Source: Candidatus Kaistia colombiensis | Lineage (GTDB): Bacteria; Pseudomonadota; Alphaproteobacteria; Rhizobiales; Kaistiaceae | Direction: 5' to 3' | DNA: 64,000 nt | Assembly: GCA_029203105.1 (NCBI GenBank) | Contig: CP119318.1 | Span: 4,416,501 to 4,480,500, forward strand | In this document: in pieces, positions 1 through 9,562 of the stretch | How the letters are laid out: every line of letters begins with the position of its first letter | Position numbering within the stretch: the stretch's first letter is position 1 | Made by a program: the position numbers and the translations under genes | Notes under the pieces: model-generated | What the model saw: only the letters and a program-made list of their open reading frames with translations | Database searches by the model: none | Told to the model about the DNA's origin: nothing

Positions 1-719
1 GTTCCAGCCGCGGCATCGGCTTCGCCATTGCTCGCGGTCTGGCAGAGGCCGGCGCCACGGTCGTGCTCAACGGCCGCGATGCGAAGACGCTGGAGCCGGC
101 CGCGGCCGAGCTGCGCGACGCCGGCCTCAATGCCAGCGCCTCGGTGTTCGACGTCTGCGATGCCGACGCCGTGGCCAAGGCGGTGGACGCCATCGAGCGC
201 GACATCGGTCCGATCGACATCGTCGTCAACAACGCTGGCACCCAGAAGCGCCTGCCGCTGGAGGATTTTACGCTGGAGCAATGGCGCGAAGTGCTGGCGA
301 CCAATGTCGACGCCGCCTTCGTCGTCGGCCAGGCGGTGGCGCGCAAGATGATCCCGCGCAAGCGCGGCAAGATCATCAACATCTGCTCGGTGACGAGCGA
401 ACTGGGCCGCGCGACAATCACGCCCTACTCGACCTCGAAGGGCGCGATCAAGATGATGACCAAGAGCATGTGCGCGGAATGGGCGAAGCACGGCATCAAC
501 GTCAATGGCATCGGGCCGGGCTGGTTCAAGACCGAGCTGAACAAGGCGCTGGTCGAGAGCGAGAGCTTCCACGCCTGGTTGGCGCAGCGCGCGCCGATGG
601 GCCGCTGGGGCGACACTCCAGAACTGGCCGGCGCCGCGATCTTCCTCGCCTCCGACGCATCGAGCTACGTCAACGGCCACATTCTCTATGTCGACGGCGG
701 CGTGACGGCGGTCGTGTAG
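1..719 (+). CDS. SDR family oxidoreductase, gluconate 5-dehydrogenase-like (5' partial)
   Basis: The reading frame is open from base 3, so the gene begins before the window. The visible 238 residues lack only the start of the Rossmann fold. They begin inside the TGxxxGIG loop (SSRGIG), then show NNAG, a catalytic Ser in ICSVTSE and the YxxxK pair (YSTSK), and end in the usual YVDGG stretch. The protein is a close paralogue of the SDR at 8774-9535, sharing for example RGKIINI and SSYVNGHILYVDGG. Both resemble IdnO/gluconate 5-dehydrogenase, which interconverts 5-keto-D-gluconate and D-gluconate with NAD(P)H. The exact substrate is inferred from the idonate dehydrogenase nearby. Confidence 0.85.
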   Translation, partial: SSRGIGFAIARGLAEAGATVVLNGRDAKTLEPAAAELRDAGLNASASVFDVCDADAVAKAVDAIERDIGPIDIVVNNAGTQKRLPLEDFTLEQWREVLATNVDAAFVVGQAVARKMIPRKRGKIINICSVTSELGRATITPYSTSKGAIKMMTKSMCAEWAKHGINVNGIGPGWFKTELNKALVESESFHAWLAQRAPMGRWGDTPELAGAAIFLASDASSYVNGHILYVDGGVTAVV

Positions 720-739
720 GCGCGGACAGGAGGGACCGG

Positions 740-870
740 CGCGAGGCCCCACGCTCGCCGTCATCTTCGCGAAGGCGAGGATCCATGCAGCCGAGGCTTT
801 TGGGCGGCCAGAGTCCCGATGGCGCGGCTGGATAGATCCCGGATCAAGTCCGGGATGACGCCGGAGGGAG
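740..870. repeat. Dispersed intergenic palindromic repeat
   Basis: The gap after the first SDR contains a dyad at 836-855 (ATCCCGGA, 4-5 base loop, TCCGGGAT) followed by GACGCCGG. An additional segment at 760-790 reads CGTCATCTTCGCGAAGGCGA. A related unit with CCCGGCTTCCGCCGGGATGA lies near 55920. Such units are common between genes in alphaproteobacteria. No gene is seen here. Confidence 0.5.
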
Positions 871-902
871 TGGCGGGCGTGGCGTTCAAATGGCCGCCCC
901 CC

Positions 903-2536
903 TCACCCCTCGTAGCGCGCTTCCATCAGGTCCAGTTCGCGGACCAGCTTGCGCGCCGTCTCGCTGCCGATCTTGCGGGTGCGCAGCAGCCGGTAGATCG
1001 TCATGCGCTCCGCCTTCAGGCCGGCGACGCGCAGGCGCGCCTCGATCGCCTCGACCTGGCGCGCCAGCGCCGCATCCTCGCCGGCGCGCGATTGCGCCTC
1101 GATGCGGGCGCGGTAGCGATCCATGATCCGCGCAGCCGCGGCGACATAGATGTCGGCGTCCGGCTTGCCTTCAGAAAGCTCGTGCTGGACACGCTCGACC
1201 TCGGCGATGGCCGCTTCCGCCGCGGTGGCGCGCGCTTGCTCTTCCTCGGCCCGCTGGGCGGTGTTCGTTTCCCGCTGCAGCCCGTGCAGCAGCAGCGGCA
1301 GGCCGATGCTGGCCGCGAGCAGCGACATGACGATAACACCCATCGCCAGGAAGATCGCGAGATCGCGCGCCGGGAACGGCGAGCCGTCGTTCAGCACCAG
1401 CGGCAGGGTCAGCACGCCGGCGAGCGTGATGGCGCCGCGCACGCCCGGCCAGGACATCGCCGCGACCAGCCGCCAGCTCGGCGCGCCAGATCTGTCCCCG
1501 CGCTTGCGCTCGCGCAGGCTGAAGCTGAGCGACACCCAGACCCAGGCGAAGCGCAGCACCGCCAGCCCAGCGTTGATGGCCACGACATAGAGCGCCAGCC
1601 AGCCCGGCTCGTGATGGCCGGTCACCGCGACAGTGCTCGGCGGCGCTGGCAGGATCGCCGGCAAGCTGTTCGCCCAGCAGCACGAAGATGATGCCGTTGA
1701 GCGGCAACTGGATCGTGTCCCACACCGAGTTGCGGCGCATCCGGGTGACGCCATCGCCTGGCCGCGAAGTCTCCGCGAAGGCTCATGGTCACGCCCGCGG
1801 CCACCGCCGCGAGGATGCCCGAGCAGTGGATGCTCCGCCAGCAGGTAGGCGCCGAACGGGATCAGCAGGCTGATCAGGATCTGCGAGCCGGTATCCTCGC
1901 CCCAGCGGCGCGTCGACCCAGCCTTCGCGCGTGATGCGCCAGGTCACGCGAACGCCGATCGCCGAGGCCGCCATCCGCCACCCAGACGAAGTTCAGCGCT
2001 GCATCGTCCAGCGAGAAGGTGCCGGTCAGCGCGGCGGCCACGGCAAAGCGCAGGCAGACCAGGCCCGACGCATCGTTGAGCAGCGATTCCCCTTCAAGGA
2101 TGTGCATCATGCCGCTTGGGGATCGGCACGCGCGCGGCAATGGCCGAAACCGCGATCGGATCGGTAGGCGAGACCACGGCGGCCAGCGCGAAGGCGACCG
2201 CGAGCGGCATGGCCGGGATCACCAGTGATGACAGCAGGCCCATGCCGAGCACCGTCGTCACGACGAGCCCCAGCGCCAGTCGCCACGGATCGCCGCGTCA
2301 CGGAACAGTTCCTCCTTGGGAATGCGCCAGCCATCGAGAAACAGCAGCGGCGGCAGGAACAGCAGGAAGGAACAGCTCGGGATCGAGCGTGACCGTGGAA
2401 GTCGGGACAGCCCGATCACGCCGCCCAGCGCGATCTGCACCAGCGGGCGCGGGACCTGCAGTCGCAGCATGCGCGTCAGGAACTCGCTCACCACAACAGC
2501 GAGCAAAAGCACGAGAGCGATCGTGATGGTTTCCAC
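903..2536 (-). pseudogene. Na+/H+ antiporter (CPA1/NhaP type), frameshifted
   Basis: Joined across three frames, this reads as one monovalent cation:proton antiporter of about 540 residues. The N-terminal helix VETITIALVLLL starts at a GTG (2536). It is followed by LFLPPLLFLDGWRIP, AAVVSPTDPIAVSAI, HILEGESLLNDASGL (the acidic ExxxND of NhaP proteins), NGIIFVLLGEQL and PGVRGAITLAGVLTLPL. The C-terminus is a long charged cytoplasmic tail. Reading frame changes fall near 2403, 2372, 2295, 2115, 1975, 1910, 1830, 1783 and 1655. Protein identity is kept between the breaks and few stops occur. The pattern fits recent or technical single-base indels better than an old pseudogene. As written, the sequence cannot make a working protein. 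Confidence 0.75.
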
Positions 2537-2740
2537 TGGCCCGCGGATCCTGGCTTCGGGAGCGTTGGCGCGCGATGCGCGGCGGGTGCCAAAGGACGAC
2601 GGCAGTTCGACTTTTTCGCGGCCGACGCGGCCCATTCGTCGATCCGCCAGGGAAAAGTCGAACGGCCGCCGCGTGCTTTTTCGGCGATCCCGCCGTTCGC
2701 TTCGGGCATATTGAGCTTCCGGAGGAGAAGGAACCATCCG

Positions 2741-3122
2741 ATGCTCTACGCCATCCTTTGCTACCATTCCGAAGCGGTCGTCACCGGCTGGACCCGGGAA
2801 GAGGATGATGCGGTCATGGCAAAGCTGCACGTCGTGCATGAAAAGCTGGCCCGCAACGGCCAGCTCGGCCCGACGGCGCGACTGCATCCCACCCAGGCCG
2901 CGACGACTCTGCTGAAGAACCAGGGCCGGGTGATCGACGGCCCCTATGCCGAGACCAAGGAGCAGTTGCTCGGCTTCTACGTCATCGACGTCGCCGACCG
3001 CGAGGCCGCGCTCGAGGTGGCGCGCGACCCTGACCCGCGCCAATCCCGGCGGCGCCTATGAACTCCGCCCGATCTCGCTGTTCCTGCCGGGCACGCTGCC
3101 GGAACCGGCCGAGACGGCGTGA
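2741..3122 (+). pseudogene. YciI/DGPF-domain protein, one frameshift
   Basis: An ATG at 2741 follows a strong Shine-Dalgarno sequence (GGAGGAGAAG, 2721-2730). The protein starts MLYAILCYHSE and carries the hallmark DGPYAETKEQLLGFYVID of the YCII/PF03795 family (about 120 residues, small dimeric ferredoxin-like fold). Near 3020-3030 the frame shifts by one base. The other frame continues as TRANPGGAYELRPI and stops at 3120-3122, giving the usual length of about 126 residues. Relatives often sit beside an ECF sigma factor gene, but none is here. Its biochemical role is not known. Confidence 0.7.
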
Positions 3123-3128
3123 TCGCGC

Positions 3129-3899
3129 TCAGTTCTTCAGCCGGTAGCCCGTCTTGAAGATCCAGCCGACGGTCGCGATGCAGGCGACGAGGAAGACGAC
3201 AGGTCATGCCGAGGCTGACGCCCAGGCTGACATCGGCGAGCCCGTAGAAGCTCCAGCGGAAGCCGCTGATCAGGTAGACGACCGGATTGAACAGCGTCAC
3301 CGTCTGCCAGAAGGGCGGCAGCATCGAGATCGAGTAGAAGGAGCCGCCGAGGAAGGCGAGCGGCGTCACGATCAGCAGCGGGATGACCTGCAGTTTCTCG
3401 AAGCCGTCGGCCCAGATGCCGATGATGAAGCCGAACAGGCTGAAGGTCGTCGCCGTCAGCACGAGGAAGAGCAGCATCATGAACGGGATGCTCGATCCGC
3501 AGCGGCACGAAGAAGGCGGCCGTCGCCAGGATGATCAGGCCGAGCAGGATCGACTTTCGACGCGGCCGCGCCGACATAGGCGATCACCGCCTCCCACCAG
3601 GCGACCGGGGCGGACAGCAGCTCGTAGATCGTGCCGGTGAATTTCGGGAAATAGATCGCCGAAGGAGGCGTTGGCGATGCTCTGCGTCAGCAGCGACAGC
3701 ATGATCAGGCCCGGCACGATGAAGGCGCCATAGCGGACGCCCTCGACCGCTGCATGCGCGAGCCGATCGCGCCGCCGAAGACGATGAAATAGAGCGAGGT
3801 CGAGAGCACCGGCGAGACGATGCTCTGCAGCGCGGTGCGCCAGGTGCGCGCCATCTCGAAGCGATAGATCGCGCGATGGCGTGAAGTTGAGACCGGTCA

Positions 3900-3900
<1 letters not shown>
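3129..3900 (-). pseudogene. ABC-2 type exporter permease, frameshifted
   Basis: Pieces in three frames join into a permease of about 255 residues of the YadH/ABC-2 type. In order they are MTGLNFT at the start, YGAFIVPGLIMLSLLTQSI, ILLGLIILATAAFFVPLRIEHP, LTATTFSLFGFIIGIWADGF, GGSFYSISMLPPFWQTVTLF and a C-terminal GYRLKN stop. Five or more frame changes are needed (around 3860, 3760, 3660, 3555, 3490 and 3205). The start codon overlaps the stop of the ATPase gene by one base (TGATG at 3902-3898), so the two are translationally coupled. The pair should form an ATP-driven exporter of unknown substrate. Confidence 0.75.
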
Positions 3901-4827
<927 letters not shown>

Positions 4828-4891
4828 AATGCCGATGATAGCCGAGGCAGACGGCGTTTCGGCGGGAATTATGCAACAGCGGCCCCAAATC

Positions 4892-5418
4892 TCAGGGCGC
4901 GGCGACATCCTTGGCCGGGCGGCGCTTCGGATATTCGTGCCGCGGCGGCAGCCAGTGATGCAGTGACGCGACGCCGACGAGGCCGATGCTGCCGCCCAGC
5001 ACCACGCCGAGTAGCGTGCCGCCCGATATGGTCGAGGTGGCGGCGAGGATCGGAATGGCGCCGGCTGGCGGATGGGTGATGCGCAGCATCGACATCAGCG
5101 CGATGGCGACGCCGACGCCGGCCGCCGCCGCGACCCAAGCACCGGGGAAGACCGTGAGCGCCAGCAGCGTCACCAGCGTGGCGACGAGATAGCCGCCGAT
5201 CACGTTCGCCGGCTGGGCCAGCGGGCTGTGCGGATGGCCGAACAGGAGCACAGCCGACGCACCGAACGGCGCGATCAGGAAAGGCTCATGCGTCAGCGTC
5301 GCCGCCGCCCCGACCGCGCCGATGCCGATGGCGCCGCCAGGCCGGATTTCAGGTGCGTCAGCGTATTGCCGGCGCGCACTTCATGGCGGTGGACGAAATG
5401 ATGCAGACGACGGGGCAT
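4892..5418 (-). pseudogene. HPP family membrane protein, one frameshift
   Basis: The start codon is the ATG at 5418 (MPRRLHHFVHRHEV). After a one-base slip near 5335, the frame continues with APFGASAVLLFGHPHSPLAQ, which holds the family motif PHSPLAQP, then ITHPPAGAIPIL, the HPP-A-GA signature, and ends KRRPAKDVAAP. Four transmembrane segments are visible, as in HPP proteins of about 175 residues. HPP proteins are membrane proteins, some implicated in nitrite transport in cyanobacteria and plastids. The function here is unknown. Confidence 0.75.
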
Positions 5419-5714
5419 GGCACGGCCGGAACAGGAGAACGCGGAAGCCCGGAGAGAGGGGCCCGACCTTTTACGCGAGCCGTCGCGCAAAAACGAGCAA
5501 TGACGATCTAGAAATTTGCCGAAACGCGAAAAGCCCCCACCGTAGCCGGCGAAGGCCATCGAACAGCCGGCCCGCCCGCGCGCCGTTTCGCCGCGACCGG
5601 CCGGTCCGCGCGCCTGAAAGATTCTGGAAAGCAGAACCGCCTAGAATTGTGGTGGCGGCGACGTTCCGTCCTGCCGCCCGATGGCGAGATCCTGATCCAT
5701 TCACCGAAACGACC

Positions 5715-6125
5715 ATGCGCTGGCGCCTACTCCGCATTCTCTTTCTGATCTATGTGGCGTGGGCCATCTTCGCCTTGCTGCTCGTGCCGCTGAGCGCATT
5801 CGGCATCGTCGCCGAAAACCCGCTGGCCGCGGTTCTCGGCCTGGTGCTCGGCCTGCCGTGGAGCGTTCTCCTGACCTGGTGGATCGACAGCTCCAGCGCG
5901 ATCCTGAATTTCCTGCTTCTCGGCCTGGCGTTGGCGATCAATGGCTGCATCCTGCGCTATCTGTCGCGTCGCCCCCGGCCAAAGCCCGAGCCGGAAGAGG
6001 ATGACGAGGCGGAGGAAGACGATTCCGAGGATCCCGACTGGGACCCCGAGCACGAGTTGGACGAGGATGACGACTGGGAAGAGGACTGGCACGAGCCGGA
6101 AGACCCCGGCCGCCGGCGCCGGTAG
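5715..6125 (+). CDS. Small membrane protein with highly acidic C-terminal tail
   Basis: The protein has 136 residues and starts at the ATG at 5715 (MRWRLLRILFLIYVAW). Residues 1-85 hold three hydrophobic segments (about 6-30, 34-53 and 60-80). After an RRPRPKP hinge, the last 50 residues are nearly all Asp, Glu, Trp and Pro, ending in a basic GRRRR. The net layout suggests a membrane anchor with an acidic cytoplasmic tail. I do not recognise the family. Codon use is like that of its neighbours. The tail could bind cations or basic partners, but this is only inference. Confidence 0.65.
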   Translation: MRWRLLRILFLIYVAWAIFALLLVPLSAFGIVAENPLAAVLGLVLGLPWSVLLTWWIDSSSAILNFLLLGLALAINGCILRYLSRRPRPKPEPEEDDEAEEDDSEDPDWDPEHELDEDDDWEEDWHEPEDPGRRRR

Positions 6126-6164
6126 CGGCGAGCGCGGGAGCACCGGGCAAGCGTGCGTCAGTGC

Positions 6165-6270
6165 TAGGAGCGTTTTCGAGTGAAGTGGATGCCGGTTCGC
6201 GTGAAGAAAACGCGACCAAACAAAGACCTAGAGCCATTTAGCGTTTCCATGAAACGATGAATGGCTCTAG
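6165..6270. repeat. Rhizobiales-type palindromic repeat acting as terminator
   Basis: An 11-base perfect inverted repeat, CTAGAGCCATT (6228-6238) and AATGGCTCTAG (6260-6270), encloses a second perfect dyad, CGTTTC-CAT-GAAACG (6242-6256). It is preceded by a block at 6170-6220 with CGTTTTCGAGTGAAGTGGAT. This composite resembles intergenic repeats that recur in many Rhizobiales genomes (recalled, not searched). The stop codon of the acetyltransferase (6267-6269) lies inside the right arm, so the element probably ends that transcript. Confidence 0.6.
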
Positions 6271-6914
6271 GCGACGCCCCTATCGTATTCCTCCGAAGCA
6301 GCCACGAGCCCCCCGAGATCGTCCGCGCTCAGCAAGGGCCGCAGCGTGTCGAATTTCGCCTTCTCCCACCGATAAATCCCCAGGGCGAGAAGCGCTTCGA
6401 CGGTGGCCGACGAAAAGCGCTGGCGAACAGCAACCGCAGGACTGCCGGCGACGATGGTATAGGGCGGGACATCCTTGGTGATGATCGCGCCGGACGCGAT
6501 CACGGCGCCCTCGCCAACAGTGATGCCCGGCATGATCATCGCCCGCATGCCGATCCAGGCTCCGTCACCGATTACCGTATCACCCTTGCCGGCATAGGCA
6601 TCGAGAATAGCCTCCGGGAACGGGTAGAGGCTGAACCAGTCCGTCCGATGCGTGTGGTTGCCGCCCATCAGGATGACGGCTTCTGCGCCGATGCAGACAT
6701 AGTCGCCGATATGGAGCTGGTCGATCGGCCATTGCGGCTCCCACGCCGCAAGGCTGTAAGCGTCGCCGTACTGGTAGCGAACAACGCTTTCCTCGAAGGA
6801 GCCGGTCCACGCATTGCTATAATAACTGTTCCGCCCCCGAACATGTATGTTCGGGTTTTTGACGGTCTCATGCAGATATTCGACAATCGACCAGTGCTTG
6901 ATCGGCGGGCTCAT
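6267..6914 (-). CDS. CatB-like xenobiotic O-acetyltransferase (hexapeptide repeat)
   Basis: This 215-residue protein is a trimeric left-handed beta-helix acetyltransferase of the Vat/CatB (XAT) type. Visible marks are the N-terminal NPNIHVRGRNSYYS, the catalytic-His loop GGNHTHRTDWFSLYPF, then hexapeptide coils (VIGDGAWIGMRAMIMPGITV, AVIASGAIITKDV) and PYTIVAGSPAVAVRQRF. Family members transfer acetyl from acetyl-CoA to chloramphenicol, streptogramins or unknown acceptors. Length is typical at about 210. Whether it confers resistance cannot be told. The gene ends inside a palindromic repeat and has no close operon partner. Confidence 0.85.
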   Translation of the reverse strand: MSPPIKHWSIVEYLHETVKNPNIHVRGRNSYYSNAWTGSFEESVVRYQYGDAYSLAAWEPQWPIDQLHIGDYVCIGAEAVILMGGNHTHRTDWFSLYPFPEAILDAYAGKGDTVIGDGAWIGMRAMIMPGITVGEGAVIASGAIITKDVPPYTIVAGSPAVAVRQRFSSATVEALLALGIYRWEKAKFDTLRPLLSADDLGGLVAASEEYDRGVA

Positions 6915-7023
6915 GGCAGCAACTCAATTCCAGTTCATCTCTTGATGTCAAAAGTCCGGGGCCGCGAACCGCCGGACTTCAGCGCAATCAAGAATCAGGC
7001 ATGCTCCTCTATGGCACTCCGAG

Positions 7024-8062
7024 CTAGAAGGCCAGCTGGACCTTCATCGCGCGGCGCCGGTCGCCGGCGGTCTCGAAAGCCTCCCGCGCATCCTCGATGC
7101 CGAAACTGCCGGTCAGGAGCGGCCGCAGATCGACTTTGCGCGCGTCGATCAGCTGACCGCCAGGGCGAACTCGTCGTGGAAGCGGAAAGAGCCGCGCAGG
7201 TCGAATTCCTTGGCGACGACGACGTTCATCGGCAGGGTGAACTGACCGCCGACGCCGATCTGGACGATGACGCCGCCCGGGCGCACGACATCGAAGGCAC
7301 CGGTTAGCGCGTGCTGATTGCCGGAAGCCTCGAACATCACGTCGAAAGCCCCCTTCTCCGCTCCGTATTCGGCCTTGAGCCGCTCCGGCTCGGCCGCGAC
7401 ATTGACCGTCGCGGTCGCACCCATCTTGCGCGCCACCGGCAGCGGCCCGTCGACCACGTCGGTCGCGACGATCTCGGAAGCACCCGCCGCCTTGGCCGCG
7501 AGGATGGTCAGCGCACCGATCGGCCCTGCGCCGGTCACCAGCACGCGCTTGCCGAGCAGCGGCCCGGCGCGCTTGGCACGCATGCAGGCAGACGCGAAAG
7601 CGGCTCGGCGAAGGCGGCCATCGGCCGCCGTTGACGCGCGGCGCCACCTTCACCGCCTGCCGCTCCTCGACGACGAGAACGTCGCGAAACCCGCCCTGCA
7701 CATGCGGGAAGCGCATCGCCGCTGCCGTAGAACAGCATGTCCGTGCAATGCTGCTGCAGCCCCATCTGGCAATAGCGGCAGCGGCCGCAGGCCGCGGCTC
7801 GGGTTGACGGCGACACGGTCGCCCGGCTTGACGCGCGAGACCTCGGCTGCCGACGCCTCGACCGTGCCGGCGATCTCATGGCCGAGGATCATCGGCTCGC
7901 GCACGCGCACCGTGCCGAAGCCGCCATGCAGGTAGTAGTGCAGGTCGGAGCCGCAGATGCCGCCGGCCTCGATGCGCACGCGGACGTCGCGCGGCCCAAG
8001 CTGCCGCCGTTCGCCGGCTCGACCCGCAGGTCCTTCTCGGCATGAATGACGACGGCGCGCAT
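7024..8062 (-). pseudogene. idnD: L-idonate 5-dehydrogenase-like zinc alcohol dehydrogenase, frameshifted
   Basis: Reading starts at the ATG at 8062 (MRAVVIHAEKDLRVEP) after a good Shine-Dalgarno sequence (AGGAGAGG). Across several frames it gives GGICGSDLHYYLHGGFGTVR, PMILGHEIAGTV, a structural-zinc Cys region CGRCRYCQMGLQQHC, the Rossmann loop VLVTGAGPIGALTIL, and an end AMKVQLAF. The GFGTVR stretch is characteristic of L-idonate/sorbitol dehydrogenases of the MDR family, which oxidise L-idonate to 5-ketogluconate. Frame changes occur near 8000, 7795, 7715, 7655, 7615, 7580 and 7160. Length without breaks is the usual 345 or so. A predicted operator lies 25-38 bases upstream of the start. 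Confidence 0.8.
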
Positions 8063-8086
8063 CGGCTTCCTCTCCTATCGGCTTTT

Positions 8087-8100
8087 TGTTATCGATATCA
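8087..8100. promoter_or_regulatory. GntR/IdnR-type operator, copy A
   Basis: TGTTATCGATATCA differs by one base from the perfect palindrome at 10778-10791. It sits between the GFA gene and idnD, just upstream of the idnD ribosome binding site, where bound repressor would block transcription. Confidence 0.6.
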
Positions 8101-8150
8101 CGATTTGACGACGGCGCAAGGCAAGCCCAGCCCCCTCGCCTGCGCCGCAA

Positions 8151-8579
8151 TCACGACGGTTCGGCAGTCCCGATATCGGCAACCCCGGCGTCAACAACCC
8201 CGGTATCAACATGCCACCAGCCCGGCTGGCTGTCCGCAAAGGAATGCCCCCGCGGCCGCAGCGCCGCCTGGTCCGGCTCGTCAAAACCGCCGATCAGCAG
8301 CTCGACCGTCGGCGCGTCGTCGATGGCGCCGACCGAGCTGCCGCATTGGGAGCAGAATGCCCGGCTGGTCAGCTGCGACGAGCGGAAGGTCGAGGGCGCG
8401 CCGCCCGGCCCGGTCCAGCGCACCTTGTCGCGCGGGAACTCGACCCAGGCCGCCGTCAGCGCGCCGGTGTGCTGCTGGCACTGCCGGCAGGAGCAGGTGT
8501 GGGGATTGTTGGCCGGGCCAATCACCTCGTAGCGAATCCAGCCGCAAAGGCATCCGCCGCCATAAATCGTTTCTGTCAC
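8151..8579 (-). CDS. GFA-domain (CENP-V/formaldehyde-activating-like) zinc protein
   Basis: The start is taken as the GTG at 8579 (VTETIYGGGCLCGWIRYEV), because AAGGAAG lies about 12 bases upstream. The open frame further upstream overlaps the divergent promoter and is not family-like. The 142-residue product has the GFA zinc ligands: GCLCG near residue 10, CSCRQCQ, and FCSQCGSSVG. Members of this family have a Mss4-like fold. Most have no proven activity, although the founding member was linked to glutathione-formaldehyde adducts. The gene is divergent from the SDR at 8774 and upstream of idnD on the same strand. Confidence 0.8.
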   Translation of the reverse strand: MTETIYGGGCLCGWIRYEVIGPANNPHTCSCRQCQQHTGALTAAWVEFPRDKVRWTGPGGAPSTFRSSQLTSRAFCSQCGSSVGAIDDAPTVELLIGGFDEPDQAALRPRGHSFADSQPGWWHVDTGVVDAGVADIGTAEPS

Positions 8580-8699
8580 GCTTGTTTCCAGCTTCCTTGC
8601 GCCATCCTCGCTCGCGAGCCGGTGAGGATCCGCCGTCGCGCCCGCTTCGGACGATCCCGTTGTACCGGCGTCCGGCCCCGACGCCAGCCCGGCGCCCGC

Positions 8700-8725
8700 T
8701 TGACACCACTTTGTTATCGATACCA
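8700..8725 (+). promoter_or_regulatory. Promoter with operator copy B upstream of the SDR gene
   Basis: A -35 box TTGACA (8700-8705) is followed at 8712-8725 by TGTTATCGATACCA, one mismatch from the perfect palindrome of copy C. The operator covers the spacer and probable -10 region of the promoter for the SDR at 8774. The -10 box itself is poor (CAAATT near 8724). Confidence 0.6.
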
Positions 8726-8773
8726 AATTCGCCGCGACGTCAGCCAAGAACATAACCAATCGGGAGTGATCGC

Positions 8774-9535
8774 GTGAACCTGTTCGATCTCAGCGGGCGA
8801 CTGGCCCTCGTCACCGGCGCCAGCAAGGGCATCGGCTTCGCCGTCGCCGAGGCGCTCGCCTCGGCCGGAGCGCGCATCGTCCTCAACGCCCGCGACGAGG
8901 CCCGGCTGGAGACCGCGCGCGCCGCGCTGGCGGGCCGGGGCTACGAGGTTCACACCGCCGCCTTCGACGTCACCGATCCCGATGCCGTCACCGCCGGCAT
9001 CGAGGCGATCGAGACCGGCATCGGCCCGATCGACATCCTCGTCAACAATGCCGGCATGCAGCATCGCAGCCCGCTGCAGGATTTCCCGCTCGAGGCATGG
9101 CGCAAGATCACCGCGACCAACATCGACAGCGTCTATCTCGTCGGCCAGGCGGTCGGCCGCCGCATGATCCCGCGCGGCCGCGGCAAGATCATCAATATCG
9201 GCTCGGTGCAGAGCGAACTGGCACGCCCCGGCATCGCCCCCTACACGGCGACCAAGGGCGCGGTGAAGATGCTGACCAAGGGCATGGCGACCGACTGGGC
9301 CCGCTACGGCATCCAGGTCAACGGCATCGGCCCCGGCTATTTCAAGACCGAGTTGAACGCCGCGCTGGTCGCCGACGAGGCGTTTTCGTCCTGGCTCGCC
9401 AACCGCACGCCGGCCGGCCGCTGGGGCGACGTCAAGGAACTGGCCGGCGCGGCGATCTTCCTCGCCTCCGATGCGTCGAGCTTCGTCAACGGCCACATCC
9501 TGTATGTCGACGGCGGCATCACCGCCAGCCTCTGA
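8774..9535 (+). CDS. SDR oxidoreductase, gluconate 5-dehydrogenase (IdnO-like)
   Basis: The gene starts at a GTG (8774), eight bases after GGGAG. The 253-residue product is a complete classical SDR: TGASKGIGFAV cofactor loop, NNAGMQ, catalytic Ser in NIGSVQSE, YTATK for the Tyr-Lys pair, and PGYFKTELN in the substrate loop. It matches gluconate 5-dehydrogenase, which reduces 5-ketogluconate to gluconate in the L-idonate route. That fits the idnD-like gene 700 bases away and gluconokinase at 60366. It is a paralogue of the partial SDR at the window start. The upstream operator suggests control by the LacI-type regulator at 14852. Confidence 0.88.
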   Translation: MNLFDLSGRLALVTGASKGIGFAVAEALASAGARIVLNARDEARLETARAALAGRGYEVHTAAFDVTDPDAVTAGIEAIETGIGPIDILVNNAGMQHRSPLQDFPLEAWRKITATNIDSVYLVGQAVGRRMIPRGRGKIINIGSVQSELARPGIAPYTATKGAVKMLTKGMATDWARYGIQVNGIGPGYFKTELNAALVADEAFSSWLANRTPAGRWGDVKELAGAAIFLASDASSFVNGHILYVDGGITASL

Positions 9536-9562
9536 CCCGGCTTCGACCTGGACGCGGGCGCG

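Noticed and set aside
6267..6914. Chloramphenicol resistance gene catB
   Set aside because: The fold and His loop fit XAT enzymes, but the acceptor cannot be assigned from this sequence.
7024..8062. Old pseudogene by natural decay
   Set aside because: Motifs and cofactor loops are intact between slips, and stops arise only from the frame changes, so recent or technical indels are more likely. Kept as a frameshifted gene.
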